DNA of 64,000 nucleotides from positions 3,472,001-3,536,000 of the forward strand of contig NZ_CP027727.1 of NCBI RefSeq assembly GCF_003851685.1, written 5' to 3'. Source of the stretch: Pseudomonas sp. R5-89-07. Lineage in GTDB: Bacteria > Pseudomonadota > Gammaproteobacteria > Pseudomonadales > Pseudomonadaceae. Position numbers and translations under genes: made by a program. Of the stretch, positions 1 through 22,286 are shown piece after piece; positions within the stretch are counted from its first letter, which is position 1, and each line of letters begins with the position of its first letter. The notes under the pieces are model-generated. The model had not been told where the DNA came from. It saw only the letters and a list, made by a program, of their open reading frames with translations, and ran no database searches.

Positions 1-12750
<12,750 letters not shown>

Positions 12751-12914
12751 GGGGAAACCTGCCTGATATGTCACGGTTGAAGAGAATGTCCGTATTCAGT
12801 TGCCGCTAGGATCGGCGCAGCCGGGGGCCTGGAGAGGCTTCCCGACAGGCTTGGAAAATTAAGGGATTTGTGCGGCGGGGGGTGACATGGGAAGCGGGGA
12901 CAAGCGAAGTGGGG

Positions 12915-12942
12915 GATCGTTCCCACGTGCGTGGGAACGATC
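12915..12942. repeat. Perfect 13-bp-arm palindrome between NRPS and ABC operon
   Basis: GATCGTTCCCACG, a 2-nt spacer, then its exact reverse complement. It lies in the 209-bp gap (12751-12959) between the end of the ABC ATPase gene and the NRPS start. It resembles short REP-like palindromes of fluorescent pseudomonads. No T-run follows it on the minus strand, so it is not a typical terminator. No clear promoter or lux box was recognised in the rest of the gap. Confidence 0.6.
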
Positions 12943-12959
12943 GGTGATCTAGTTGTGTG

Positions 12960-13748
12960 CTACCAGTCTCCTCCCAGCCCCAGCAGCCCCAGAATCCGGC
13001 GTCGCAGGTCGACCAGATACGGATCATCCCGATGCCGTGGGTAGGGTCGTTCGATGGTCAACTGCGCCTGGATTTTCGCCGGGCGATCACTGAACACGAT
13101 CACCCGGTTGGCCAGCAGCAGCGCCTCTTCCACGTCATGCGTCACCAGCAGGGCCGTGTAGCCCTGGCGCTGCCACAACGCGATGAGTTCCTTTTGCATG
13201 GTGATGCGGGTCAGCGAATCCAGCTTGCCCAGCGGCTCATCGAGGATCAGCAGCCGTGGCTGATTGACCAGTGCACGAGCCAGGGCCACTCGTTGTGCCA
13301 TGCCGCCGGAAAGCTGCCGGGGATAGGCGCGGGCGAACTGGCTGAGGCCAACTTTTTCCAGGGCTTCGTCCACCTTGGCCGCGTGGCGTTTGAGCAGGCC
13401 TTGAGCTTCCAGGCCAATGGCGACGTTGTCCCAGACACGCCGCCAGGGGTAGAGCGTGGGGTCCTGGAACACCACCACGCGGCTGGGGTCGGGCCCGGTG
13501 ATGGGCTGACCGTCGGCCAACAGCCTGCCGGCATCCGCCGGTTCCAGCCCGGCCACCAGGCGCAGCAAGGTGGACTTGCCGCAGCCGGAGGGGCCGAGCA
13601 AGGCGACGAATTCCCCCGGCGCCACGTCCAGCGACACCCGTTCCAGCACCGGCAAGTGCTGGCCGTCCAGGGCGAAGCCATGGCTGAGGTTTTCAATGCG
13701 CAGCGCGAGGCCCGTCGACGCTGCTGTCGCCTGTGCCAGCGCTACCAT
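12960..13748 (-). CDS. ABC transporter ATPase, SsuB/TauB family
   Basis: 262 aa. The protein carries Walker A (GPSGCGKS), Q-loop (VFQDP), signature (LSGGMAQR), Walker B (LLILDE) and a switch histidine (THD). It belongs to the nitrate/sulfonate/taurine importer class and would energise the permease encoded just upstream. Its ATG overlaps the permease stop by 7 nt, which implies translational coupling. It is the last gene of the monooxygenase-SBP-permease-ATPase operon. The substrate is inferred to be a sulfonate or sulfate ester; an AtsC-type role is equally possible. Confidence 0.88.
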   Translation of the reverse strand: MVALAQATAASTGLALRIENLSHGFALDGQHLPVLERVSLDVAPGEFVALLGPSGCGKSTLLRLVAGLEPADAGRLLADGQPITGPDPSRVVVFQDPTLYPWRRVWDNVAIGLEAQGLLKRHAAKVDEALEKVGLSQFARAYPRQLSGGMAQRVALARALVNQPRLLILDEPLGKLDSLTRITMQKELIALWQRQGYTALLVTHDVEEALLLANRVIVFSDRPAKIQAQLTIERPYPRHRDDPYLVDLRRRILGLLGLGGDW

Positions 13749-14731
13749 TTCATGGCTCCTTTCTGCCAGGCCAACAAGCGATCACGGACCAGGAACAAGG
13801 CGCTGATCAGCCCCGAACAGGCCAGTGCCATGATCAGCAAGGCGGCGTACATATTCGCGTAGGCGGCCCAGCCTTGGGCCCATTGCAGGTACCAGCCGAT
13901 ACCGGATTTGACGCCCATCATTTCCGCCACCACCAAAGTCGAAAACGACGCGCCCAGCCCCATGAACAGGCCGACGAACACATGGGGCAGCGCGGCCGGA
14001 ATCGCCACCTTGAAAATCAGGAAGCCCTGCTTGGCGCCCAGTGTTCGGGCTACGTCGTAATAGGCCTTGTCGACACTGGAAACGCCTGACCAGGTCAGCA
14101 CGGTGACCGGAAACCAGGTGGCCAGGGCGATCAAAAACACGCTGGCGCTCCAACTGCTGGGGAACAGGAAAAAGCACAGCGGCAGCAACGCCGTGGACGG
14201 CACCGGGCCAAGGATGCGCAGCACCGGGTGCAGCCAGTAGCCAATGCGGGTTGACCAACCGATGGCGACGCCCGCGATAAAGCCGGTGATCGCGCCCACG
14301 GCCACCCCCGAACCGAGCAGCAATGCCGAATGCAGCAGACTGTCGGCCAACCGTGCGTAGTCTTCGACGTACACCGCGAGCAAGGCCTGGGGCGGCGCGA
14401 AGAATGGCACCGGCAACAGCGCCAGCTTGGCCGTGAGCAGCTCCCACAGGCCGAGCAGCAGCGGCAATGCGATCAGCCACGGCGTGGCATTGCGCAGGCG
14501 CAACTGCAGTTTCGACAGCGTGCGGCCCAGCAGGCTCACGGCACTGAATACAACCGCTACGCCCACGCAGAGACTGGCCAGGCCCTGGGTCATCGGCCAA
14601 TTGCGCGTCGCGTTCGGCCAGTAGCTGATCAGCAGTGCTACGCCGACCCAGGCTGACACGACGGCCGCGCCCCGCCAGCCGACCTTGAGCGCCACGCGGG
14701 GGTTGAGGGCGGTGGTATCAACTGAAGACAT
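13742..14731 (-). CDS. ABC transporter permease, sulfonate/nitrate type
   Basis: 329 aa. The N-terminal part has extra hydrophobic segments (roughly residues 20-110) before the usual BPD_transp_1 core. This makes it longer than the roughly 260 aa of SsuC and more like AtsB-type permeases. The cytoplasmic EAA-like loop lies near residues 225-250. The start overlaps the end of the binding-protein gene by 14 nt and the stop overlaps the ATPase start. Inner-membrane channel of the importer; the substrate cannot be read from sequence. Confidence 0.85.
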   Translation of the reverse strand: MSSVDTTALNPRVALKVGWRGAAVVSAWVGVALLISYWPNATRNWPMTQGLASLCVGVAVVFSAVSLLGRTLSKLQLRLRNATPWLIALPLLLGLWELLTAKLALLPVPFFAPPQALLAVYVEDYARLADSLLHSALLLGSGVAVGAITGFIAGVAIGWSTRIGYWLHPVLRILGPVPSTALLPLCFFLFPSSWSASVFLIALATWFPVTVLTWSGVSSVDKAYYDVARTLGAKQGFLIFKVAIPAALPHVFVGLFMGLGASFSTLVVAEMMGVKSGIGWYLQWAQGWAAYANMYAALLIMALACSGLISALFLVRDRLLAWQKGAMKW

Positions 14732-15776
14732 CGGCGGTGATCTCCTTGGCGAACTCCACCGGGTCGGTGCTCTTGTTGATCACTTCGACGGTTTTGAGAT
14801 CGGTGATGTAGGTGGTGATTTCCTCGGTCAAGGCTGTACCGACCGCGTGATGCCCGTGGGTGTGATCGTGAAGGATCGCCTGCACTTCTTCGGTGGACGT
14901 ATTCAGCGCATAGGCCTGGAAACCTTTGGCGACGGCTTCGGGGTTTTGTACCGAATAATCATGCGCTTCGAGGATCGCTTGGGTCAGGGCCGCGACCACG
15001 CGCTTGTCCTCGCGCACCAGCTTGCCGGTGACGCCGACCACACAGCAACTGAGGTTGGCGTATTCCTCCACCAGGTTGGTGGACAGCTCGCGCGCCACGC
15101 CGGATTTGATCAGGCGGTACATGAATGGGTCGCTGCCGCTGACCGCCTGCACTTCGCCGCGCTCCAGCGCAGTGCCGAGCAGGTCGGCCGGATACAGGCG
15201 CCACTCAACGTCGCGCACCGGGTCCACGCCATGTTTTTTCAGCAGGATCGAGAAAAAATTGCGGTCTGGACTGGCCATGTCCGTAACGCCGATGGCCTTG
15301 CCCTTGAGGTCTTCGAGCCGGCTCACGCCGCCGTTCGCCGCACTGAGCAGACGCAGGCAACCGCCATGGGTGCCGGCGGTGAGCTTGACATCGAAGCCTT
15401 GCTCCAGCGCCTTGAGCCAGCGCAGCGCCATGCCCACGCCGGCGTTGGCCTTGCCGGTGGCGATGGCTTCGAGCAGCACTTCGGTGGAGTTGCCGAAGTT
15501 GACCAATTCAACGTCCAGGTTGTGTTTGGTGAAGAAGCCCTGGCCGTGAGCGATTACCACCGGTGCCAGGCACACGGCGTTGAGGTTGACCGCCAGTTTC
15601 AGCTTGCGTGGTGCGTCGAGGCGGATGAACTCACCGGTGCCGGTGGGTTCCTGCGGTGTGCCATGACCGGCGTGCGCGTCGGTAGCAAACACCAGGCGCG
15701 GCAACGACAGGCCGGCCAGGGTGAGGCCGGCCATGCCGAGCAAGCGGCGACGGGTCAAAGGGTCGAAAGCAGCCAT
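14718..15776 (-). CDS. Tat-exported ABC substrate-binding protein (NMT1/SsuA-like)
   Basis: 352 aa. The N-terminus has a twin-arginine motif (RRRLLG, residues 9-14) followed by a hydrophobic stretch and an ATDAHA-type cleavage region, so export should be by Tat. The body is a periplasmic binding fold of the nitrate/sulfonate/thiamine-precursor class. A histidine cluster (HDHTHGHH) sits near residue 300. A GGAA sequence precedes the ATG. The gene lies 40 bp after the flavin monooxygenase gene and overlaps the permease gene, so it captures the operon's substrate, probably an organosulfur compound. Confidence 0.83.
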   Translation of the reverse strand: MAAFDPLTRRRLLGMAGLTLAGLSLPRLVFATDAHAGHGTPQEPTGTGEFIRLDAPRKLKLAVNLNAVCLAPVVIAHGQGFFTKHNLDVELVNFGNSTEVLLEAIATGKANAGVGMALRWLKALEQGFDVKLTAGTHGGCLRLLSAANGGVSRLEDLKGKAIGVTDMASPDRNFFSILLKKHGVDPVRDVEWRLYPADLLGTALERGEVQAVSGSDPFMYRLIKSGVARELSTNLVEEYANLSCCVVGVTGKLVREDKRVVAALTQAILEAHDYSVQNPEAVAKGFQAYALNTSTEEVQAILHDHTHGHHAVGTALTEEITTYITDLKTVEVINKSTDPVEFAKEITADVFS

Positions 15777-15816
15777 GCGCGGTATTCCTTTTTCTAAAGT
15801 GAGGGTGGCGAGGGTT

Positions 15817-17148
15817 TCAGGCGTCCAGTTCGGCCAGGCCCAAGTGCTCGCGCAACGTCGAGCCTTCGTAAGCGGTTCGGAACAAGCCTTTGCGTTGCAG
15901 ATGAGGAATCACACTCTCGACAAATTCGCTGAACGACCCCGGCAGGTACCCCGGCGACACCACGAACCCGTCGCAACCGCCCTGCTCGAACAGTTCGGCC
16001 AATTGATCGGCGATCTGTGCGCCCGTGCCCACCAGTTGCGGCACGCGCACGCTGCTCGCAAAGATGCGGCCCAGTCGTTCCAAGGTAAGCTCGGCGCCTT
16101 GCATCAGCAGTTTTTCAGCCGCCGCCGCATGCACCAGCGGCGAACGAGCGACCTCAGCCAAGGTGGCGCTCAGGGCAAACGGCGAGAGGTCGACATTCAG
16201 TTGCGAAGCCAATGTGACCAGGCCCAGTTCGGGCCGCGCCAGGGCATTGTGGCGGTCGCGCTTGGCGCGGGCTTCGGCTTCGCTGCCGCCAATGAACGGC
16301 ATCACCGCCGTGAGGACTTTGCAGCTGTCGGCGTCGCGGCCTTGTTGTACCACCTGAGCCCGCACGTCATCGCGAAAGGCACGCATGGCCGCCAGGTGCG
16401 GGTGGATGGTGAAAATCGCTTCAGCCCAGCGCGCCCCGAAACGACGACCGCGCCCCGACGAACCAGCCTGGATCAGCACCGGCCTGCCCTGGGGCGTGCG
16501 CGGGATATTCAGCGGGCCTTCGACCTTGAACCACTCGCCCTGATGCTGCACCGAATGGATCAGCTCGGGGTCGGCCAACACGCCCTTTTCGCGATCCAGC
16601 TTGAGCGCGTCCTTGCCCCAGCTGTTCCACAGCTTTAACGCCACTTCGACGAACTCGTCGGCGCGGTCGTAGCGCAGGTCGTGCTCCAAGTGCTTGGCCT
16701 TGCCGAACAGGCGCCCCTCGCTGTCGTTCATCGAAGTGACGATATTCCACGCGGCGCGGCCTTTGGACAGGTGATCGAGGGTGGCGAATTCGCGAGCGAT
16801 ATGCGCCGGCTCGTAGTAGGTGGTGGAACGCGTCGCGCCCAGCCCCAGCTTGCGGGTCTGGCCTACCAGATAAGACAGGATCGGCAGCGGGTCCAGGCGT
16901 GTGGCGTCCTGGGCGCCATAGCGCAAGGCAAACTCCCGTGAGCCGCCCATCTGGTCGCCCACCGCCAAGCGATCGGCGAAGAACAGGAAGTCGAACAGGC
17001 CCTCTTCCACCACCTTGGCGATGCGTGCGTAGTACTCGGGATCGAGGTAGTTGCCAACGGTTTGCGGGTGGCGCCACACGGCGTGGCTGTGAACCACCGG
17101 CCCGCTCAACAAGAAAGCCGATAGGTGAATCTGGCGGGATGCGGTCAT
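15817..17148 (-). CDS. Flavin-dependent monooxygenase, NtaA/SnaA/DszA (LLM) family
   Basis: 443 aa, the normal length for NtaA/DszA-type reduced-flavin monooxygenases. Family landmarks are the FLFFADRLAVG and TRSTTYYEP segments, the FATLDHLSKGRAAWNIVTS region and the VLIQAGSSGRGR loop. These enzymes use FMNH2 from a separate reductase to oxygenate sulfur, nitrogen or carbon next to heteroatoms. It is first in an operon with an importer of the sulfonate class, so desulfurization or breakdown of an imported organosulfur compound is likely. No flavin reductase gene is seen nearby. Confidence 0.87.
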   Translation of the reverse strand: MTASRQIHLSAFLLSGPVVHSHAVWRHPQTVGNYLDPEYYARIAKVVEEGLFDFLFFADRLAVGDQMGGSREFALRYGAQDATRLDPLPILSYLVGQTRKLGLGATRSTTYYEPAHIAREFATLDHLSKGRAAWNIVTSMNDSEGRLFGKAKHLEHDLRYDRADEFVEVALKLWNSWGKDALKLDREKGVLADPELIHSVQHQGEWFKVEGPLNIPRTPQGRPVLIQAGSSGRGRRFGARWAEAIFTIHPHLAAMRAFRDDVRAQVVQQGRDADSCKVLTAVMPFIGGSEAEARAKRDRHNALARPELGLVTLASQLNVDLSPFALSATLAEVARSPLVHAAAAEKLLMQGAELTLERLGRIFASSVRVPQLVGTGAQIADQLAELFEQGGCDGFVVSPGYLPGSFSEFVESVIPHLQRKGLFRTAYEGSTLREHLGLAELDA

Positions 17149-17341
17149 GACGGGCCTTCGAGCAAAAGTGCGCGATTGATTATATTGGCCGTCAATAATT
17201 ATGAAAGAACCCTATAATTCTATGGATATGCCAGATTGCTCGAAAGGCTGGAAAAGTGCCCTAAGCTCAGATCGAAAGAGTATTTATCGAACGGTTTTCA
17301 GATCATTAAGCTGGGCCCTCAACTAGAAGATCGAGCTCACC
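17149..17341. promoter_or_regulatory. Divergent promoter region of the sulfur-scavenging block
   Basis: AT-rich 193-bp gap between the divergent monooxygenase operon and the SsuA-like gene. TATAAT occurs on the plus strand at 17213-17218 and on the minus strand at 17184-17179. No convincing -35 boxes were found. Control by a sulfur-starvation regulator such as CysB or SfnR is an inference. Confidence 0.35.
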
Positions 17342-18286
17342 ATGTCCCTCCGTTATCCTTTCGCTGCTGCTTTCGGGTTGCTAGTGCTGAGCGTTGCGCC
17401 GAGCGCCCCTGCCCAGGAAACCGTACGTATCGGTTATCAGAAATCCTCGACCCTGATCACCCTGTTGAAAACCCAGGGCACCCTGGAAAAAGCGCTGAAG
17501 GCCGATCACATCGACGTCAGCTGGCATGAGTTCCCCAGCGGGCTGCCCTTGCTGGAAGCACTGAATGTGGGCAACGTCGATATAAGCGCCGATGTGGCCG
17601 ATACCGTGCCGATCTTCGCCCAGGCGGCCCAGGCCAAGCTCACCTATTTCGCCCAGGAAGCGCCCTCGCCCGCAGCCCAGGCCATCGTGGTGCGCAAGGA
17701 CTCGCCGATCCAGCAACTGGCGGACCTCAAGGGTAAAAAAATCGCAGTGACCAAGGCTGCCGGGGCTCACTACCTGTTGATCGCCGCCTTGAACAAGGCC
17801 GGCCTGGCCTTCTCGGATATCGAGCCGGCATACCTCTCACCGGCAGACGGTCGCGCCGCGTTCGAAAACAACAAGGTGGATGCCTGGGTGACCTGGGAAC
17901 CTTTCCTCACCAGCGTGCAGCGCCAATTGCCGACGCGCACGCTGGCGGACGGTACCGGGCTGGCCAGCTACAAGCGTTATTACCTGACGGGCACGCCCTA
18001 CGCCCAGGCCCATCCCGAGGTATTGAAAGCGGTGTATGCACAGCTGGAACAGGCCGGCCAATGGGTAAAAACCCACCCGCGGGACGCAGCGAAAGTACTC
18101 GGGCCGTTGTGGGGCAACCTGGATGAGGCGACGGTGGAAGCGGCGAATGCGCACCGCAGTTACCAGGTGCAACCGGTGACGCTGGAGCAGTTGGGTGAAC
18201 AACAGAACATTGCCGATGCGTTTTTCAAGGCCGGGTTGTTGCCCAGGGCCGTGGACGCCAAGGCTGTGCAGACCTGGCAGCCGTGA
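17342..18286 (+). CDS. SsuA-like aliphatic sulfonate substrate-binding protein
   Basis: 314 aa with a Sec signal peptide of about 24 residues ending in AQA/ET. The mature protein begins VRIGYQKSSTLITLLK and contains LPLLEALNVGNVDISADVADT and AWVTWEPF, all typical of SsuA-family sulfonate-binding proteins. It has no permease or ATPase of its own on this strand. It therefore probably shares the divergent ABC system or another SsuBC in the genome, which gives the cell two binding proteins for related substrates. Confidence 0.85.
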   Translation: MSLRYPFAAAFGLLVLSVAPSAPAQETVRIGYQKSSTLITLLKTQGTLEKALKADHIDVSWHEFPSGLPLLEALNVGNVDISADVADTVPIFAQAAQAKLTYFAQEAPSPAAQAIVVRKDSPIQQLADLKGKKIAVTKAAGAHYLLIAALNKAGLAFSDIEPAYLSPADGRAAFENNKVDAWVTWEPFLTSVQRQLPTRTLADGTGLASYKRYYLTGTPYAQAHPEVLKAVYAQLEQAGQWVKTHPRDAAKVLGPLWGNLDEATVEAANAHRSYQVQPVTLEQLGEQQNIADAFFKAGLLPRAVDAKAVQTWQP

Positions 18287-18295
18287 AAAAGTAAT

Positions 18296-18386
18296 CTGTG
18301 GCGAGCGTGCTCCCGCTGGACTGCGCAGCAGGCCTATTGTTTGGTGCCGCTTCGCGGCCCAGCGGGAGCAAGCTCCCTCGCCACAG
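18296..18386. repeat. REP pair (REPIN), GTGGCGAGC class
   Basis: Inverted arms at about 18296-18319 and 18359-18386 match except for a 4-nt insertion. It lies between two convergent genes, the usual site for Pseudomonas REP elements, and may act as a transcript end or mRNA stabiliser. Confidence 0.75.
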
Positions 18387-18426
18387 GGGGATGTTTGCCT
18401 GATCAGCCCCGGGGCCGCCAGCTTTT

Positions 18427-19611
18427 TTAGCGCTGCGCGACACCCGTGCCAAACCGCCGAATCGCCAGGCAATACCCCACCAACGCAAGCGCCGCCAGCA
18501 AGCCGCCCGCCGCGCCGATCCAGGCGAAGCCAAAGTGGCTGCCGACCCAGCTGCCCATCAGCGCGCCGCCGCCGATGCCGATATTGTAGATCCCGGAAAA
18601 CATCGCCATCGCCACATCCGTAGCATCCGGCGCGAGCACCAGCACCTTGGACTGCATCGCCAGGCCGAAGCCCATGATCGCCATGCCCCAGAAAATGCTC
18701 AGCACCACCAGATAGGATTCGGCGCCGCTCAACGGCAGCATCAGCGCCAGGCAGGCCGCAAGCAGGAACACGCAACTGATCGCGAACACATGCGGGTTGA
18801 AACGATGCACCAGGCTGAACAGCAGCGAGCCGATGATGCCGGCGCCGCCGAACACGAGCAGGATCAGGGTGACCGCACTGCCGCCCAGGCCGGCAACGCC
18901 TTCGACGAAGGGTTCGATGTAGCTGTAGGCGGTGAACTGTGCTGTGACGGTCATCGCGGTCAGCACGTAGAGCGCCACCAAGGCCGGGCGCTTGAACAGC
19001 AACGGCAGGCTGCGCAGGGAGCCGGAGTTCTGGCTCGGCAGCGGCGGCAAGGTGCGCGCCAGCCAGAACACTAGCGCCGCCGCGAACGCGGCGATCACCA
19101 GGAACGTGGTGCGCCAGCCCATGGCCTCGCCTAACAGACGGCCCAGGGGAATGCCCAGCACCATCGCCAGGGAGGTGCCGGTGGCGAGCAGGCCAAGGGC
19201 TTGCACCTGCTTGCCCACCGGTGCCAGGCGCACCGCCAGCGACGCGGTGATCGACCAGAACAGTGCATGGGCCAGGGCGATGCCGATACGGCTGACCATC
19301 AGCAGGCCGAAGCTGGTGGCCACACTGGACAGGATATGACTGGCGATAAACAGGCCGAACAGCACAATCAGCAATTTGCGCCGTTCAACGTTACGCGTGA
19401 GCAGCATCACCGGCAACGAGGTCAGCGACACGATCCACGCATAGATGGTCAGCATCAGGCCGACGCTGGCGACGGGCATGTCAAAGCTGGCGCCGATGGC
19501 GCTGAGCAGGCCGACCGGCACGAATTCGGTGGTATTGAACACAAACGCGGCCAGCGCCAGGGCGATGACCGGTTGCCAATTGGCTTGAGGGGTTGCGGCT
19601 GAAAGGCTCAT
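18427..19611 (-). CDS. sotB: Sugar efflux transporter of the SotB family (MFS)
   Basis: 394 aa with about 12 membrane segments, the length of E. coli SotB (396). Recognisable SotB blocks are [24 protein letters not shown]-like [27 protein letters not shown] [17 protein letters not shown] and [15 protein letters not shown]. SotB-type carriers export arabinose, IPTG and similar sugars by proton antiport. The start was set at the ATG at 19611, which matches the family N-terminus; an in-frame start further upstream would add a non-homologous polar extension. Confidence 0.87.
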   Translation of the reverse strand: MSLSAATPQANWQPVIALALAAFVFNTTEFVPVGLLSAIGASFDMPVASVGLMLTIYAWIVSLTSLPVMLLTRNVERRKLLIVLFGLFIASHILSSVATSFGLLMVSRIGIALAHALFWSITASLAVRLAPVGKQVQALGLLATGTSLAMVLGIPLGRLLGEAMGWRTTFLVIAAFAAALVFWLARTLPPLPSQNSGSLRSLPLLFKRPALVALYVLTAMTVTAQFTAYSYIEPFVEGVAGLGGSAVTLILLVFGGAGIIGSLLFSLVHRFNPHVFAISCVFLLAACLALMLPLSGAESYLVVLSIFWGMAIMGFGLAMQSKVLVLAPDATDVAMAMFSGIYNIGIGGGALMGSWVGSHFGFAWIGAAGGLLAALALVGYCLAIRRFGTGVAQR

Positions 19612-19813
19612 TGACGGGCGAGGTACTCTGACGGTGATCAAACGGCCGCGCCGAACAGGCGGGGCCGTTGAACATTCTATAGGTTTCTCGCGCAGCTGTT
19701 GGCGCCGATCCCGCCCGGTTATCGCCGAGCCACTGCGTGCATTTGTCGCAGGGGAGAGTTTCGTCAATCGGCGCGGCGTTAACTTGAGGCTATTTGCTCG
19801 TCGATAAACTGAC

Positions 19814-20812
19814 TCACGGATCCACCTGCGTCATCAACTCGGGAATGCTTTCCGGCCGCTTGGCATAGCGCTGGGCCAATGCCGCGCACACCATCAGCTG
19901 GATCTGATGAAACAGCATCAGCGGCAGGATCAGCACACCCATGGTCGCCCCGGCGAACAGCACCTGGGCCATGGGCACGCCGGTAGCGAGGCTTTTCTTC
20001 GAGCCGCAGAACAGGATGGTGATGCGGTCTTCCTGGTTGAAGCCGAACGCTTTGCCCAGCAGTGCGGACGCCACCAGCACCAGCGCCAGCAACACGCAGC
20101 ACGCCACCACCAGCCCACCCAGCTCCCACAGGGGAATCTGCTGCCAGATACCTTCGTTGACCGCTTCGCTGAAGGCGCCGTAGACCACCAGCAGGATCGA
20201 ACCCTGGTCGACGAACCTGAGCCAGGCTTTATTGCGCCCGACCCAATCACCGATCCAGCGCCGGGCGATCTGGCCGGCGACAAACGGCAGCAGCAGCTGC
20301 ACGCTGATCTTCAGGATTGCGTCCACCGTTGAGCCGCCATCGCCGTGCACGTTGAGCAGCAGGGTCACCAGCAACGGCGTCAGGAAGATCCCGAACAGGC
20401 TGGAGGCCGCTGCGCTGCAGATCGCCGCCGGAATGTTGCCGCGCGCCAGGGAGGTGAAGGCAATCGCCGATTGCACGGTGGCCGGCAGCGCGCAGAGATA
20501 GAGCATGCCCATGTACAGGTCGTTGCCGATCAGCGGCGACAGCACGGGTTTGAGCGCCAGGCCCAGCAGCGGAAACAGCACGAAGGTCAGGCTGAACACC
20601 AGCAGGTGCAGGCGCCAGTGCCCGGCCCCGGCGACGATAGCCTGGCGCGACAGCTTGGCGCCGTGCAGGAAAAACAGCAGCGCAATGGCCAGGTTAGTGA
20701 CCCAGCCGAAGGCCACGGCGGTCTGGCCGCTGGCCGGTAGCAGGGAGGCCAGGATCACCGTGGCGATCAGGGTCAGGGTGAAGTTGTCGGGCAGGAAACG
20801 TGGACGGGTCAT
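19814..20812 (-). CDS. Bile acid:sodium symporter (BASS) family carrier
   Basis: 332 aa from ATG 20812 (GGAA about 10 nt upstream). The hydrophobicity pattern gives 9-10 transmembrane segments. Family features are an FLHGAKLSR loop, a [17 protein letters not shown] segment near the first helix cross-over and [13 protein letters not shown] near the second. It resembles the YfeH/SBF-like branch, whose substrates are mostly unknown organic anions. An AraC-family gene is divergent 85 bp away, so substrate-induced control by that regulator is likely. Confidence 0.85.
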   Translation of the reverse strand: MTRPRFLPDNFTLTLIATVILASLLPASGQTAVAFGWVTNLAIALLFFLHGAKLSRQAIVAGAGHWRLHLLVFSLTFVLFPLLGLALKPVLSPLIGNDLYMGMLYLCALPATVQSAIAFTSLARGNIPAAICSAAASSLFGIFLTPLLVTLLLNVHGDGGSTVDAILKISVQLLLPFVAGQIARRWIGDWVGRNKAWLRFVDQGSILLVVYGAFSEAVNEGIWQQIPLWELGGLVVACCVLLALVLVASALLGKAFGFNQEDRITILFCGSKKSLATGVPMAQVLFAGATMGVLILPLMLFHQIQLMVCAALAQRYAKRPESIPELMTQVDP

Positions 20813-20897
20813 AAGCAAGTTTTCCAGGGGTTGCCAAGAGCATGTCGGCGACTCTAACGTAACCACCTGCTACCGACTAACGCCAATGAGCCAGTAA

Positions 20898-21686
20898 ATG
20901 CCGCCCAAAGGACATGACAAAACCGTCCGACGCACTGTGCCCGGGCTGCCCAGCCTGCCGCGGCCGGTGTACGGGCGCACCGAATCGTTGCCCAATCGTG
21001 CGCTGACGCGCCGGCACAGTCACCCATGGGTGCAGCTGTCCTATGCGATTTCCGGGGTGCTGGAGATCCAGACCAGCGCCGGCCGTTTCGTTGCGCCACC
21101 CCAGCGTGCGGTATGGATTCCGGCGGGCATGCCTCATCGCGTGTACAGCTCGCCCCACACCGAAATGCGCAGCCTTTACCTGGATTGCCGCGTCACCACC
21201 TGGGCGGCCGAGCGCTGCCAGGTGCTGGCGGTGAGCAGTCTGTTGCGCGAATTGATCCGCAGCTTCAGTGAACTGCCGGTGGAATATGCCGAGGACGGCC
21301 CCGACGGCCGGCTGGCCCAAGTGGTGCTGGACCAACTCGCCGCAGCGCCCCAAGTGGACTTGATGTTGCCCTTGCCCCATGACCCCCGCCTGCGCCAGAT
21401 TTATCGCAGCCTGAACCTGCACCCGGAGCAACAGACCACCTTGGGCGAGTGGAGCCGCAAGCTGGGGGTGAGCGAAAAAACCCTCAGCCGTCTGTTTCTC
21501 GCTGACACCGGGCTGACGTTCCGCGCGTGGCGCCAGCGCCTGCGACTGCTCAGCGCCCTGCCCGCCCTGGAACGAGGCGAACGGGTGACGGATGTGGCGC
21601 TGGGCTGTGGTTATGAATCGACGTCGGCGTTTATCAATGCGTTTCGTCAGCAGTTCGACGCTACACCCGGTGAATTCTTCCGCTGA
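20898..21686 (+). CDS. AraC-family transcriptional regulator with cupin N-terminus
   Basis: 262 aa. Residues 30-110 form a cupin-type sensor (RRHSHPWVQLSYAISG, PPQRAVWIPAGMPH). Residues 165-262 are a double HTH with LGVSEKTLSRLF and the ALGCGYESTSAFINAFRQ segment. The architecture resembles NimR/YeaM-type local regulators, which control a neighbouring transporter. It is divergent from the BASS carrier, its probable target. Confidence 0.87.
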   Translation: MPPKGHDKTVRRTVPGLPSLPRPVYGRTESLPNRALTRRHSHPWVQLSYAISGVLEIQTSAGRFVAPPQRAVWIPAGMPHRVYSSPHTEMRSLYLDCRVTTWAAERCQVLAVSSLLRELIRSFSELPVEYAEDGPDGRLAQVVLDQLAAAPQVDLMLPLPHDPRLRQIYRSLNLHPEQQTTLGEWSRKLGVSEKTLSRLFLADTGLTFRAWRQRLRLLSALPALERGERVTDVALGCGYESTSAFINAFRQQFDATPGEFFR

Positions 21687-21795
21687 TCCTTGTTCAATCA
21701 GCCATGCCAGGTATTCAAATAATCCCCAAACACGCGCTCGGCTGGTATTGTGCCGCGCTTTGAAAGACCGCTACCGACTTGCGAGGAAATGGACG

Positions 21796-22227
21796 TTGAA
21801 CACTGACGATAAAATGACCGGAGACCTGTTCGAGGTTGATAAACGCCTGTCACTCAAGCCTGTGGTGGACTTCAACGCCTACCTGCGCAGTGCATTTGGC
21901 GACGGCCCGTGCACCTGCATTCGTTGCAGCGCCAGCGGTGGCGATGAAACCGGTTATGCGTTCCAGCACACGTTTGATTTCGACGGCAAGCCCACGCACC
22001 GCCGCTTCGCCTCCACGGCAGGCAGTGACGTGCTGATGGCACTGAAGAAAGCCTGGTTGTCGTACACCAAGGCGGAATTGCCGCTCAGCGGTGTGTTGGC
22101 GCTGGAGACGGTGAAGGAGTTTGTCGAGCCGCAGTTGCACAAGCGCGTGGCGCCCCTGCTATTGGCCAGCGGGTTGGTGAAGGATGTCGATAACCAATTG
22201 CACGTTCAGCCACAAGCATTGACTTGA
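21796..22227 (+). CDS. Conserved hypothetical protein
   Basis: 143 aa. A TTG at 21796 is preferred as start because GAGGAAA lies 7 nt upstream; an in-frame ATG at 21814 is the alternative but has no good ribosome-binding site. No domain was recognised. The sequence has a CTCIRC cysteine cluster near residue 36 and a charged, soluble composition without signal peptide or membrane segment. It ends just before a REP palindrome, convergent with the dehydrogenase gene. Confidence 0.6.
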   Translation: MNTDDKMTGDLFEVDKRLSLKPVVDFNAYLRSAFGDGPCTCIRCSASGGDETGYAFQHTFDFDGKPTHRRFASTAGSDVLMALKKAWLSYTKAELPLSGVLALETVKEFVEPQLHKRVAPLLLASGLVKDVDNQLHVQPQALT

Positions 22228-22239
22228 ACGCGCTTCAAA

Positions 22240-22267
22240 TGTGGGAGGGGGCTTGCCCCCTCCCACA
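22240..22267. repeat. REP palindrome, GTGGGAGGGGGC class (single)
   Basis: A perfect 12-bp-arm palindrome (TGTGGGAGGGGG, CTTG, reverse complement) between two convergent genes. The same sequence class recurs at 27874 and as a paired REPIN at 34187. Confidence 0.85.
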
Positions 22268-22286
22268 TTGGTTTTGTATTAGCAGA

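Noticed and set aside
12751..12959. LuxR-type regulator gene or lux box for the NRPS
   Set aside because: No coding frame of that family is in the gap or nearby, and no lux-box-like dyad was recognised; the palindrome there looks REP-like.
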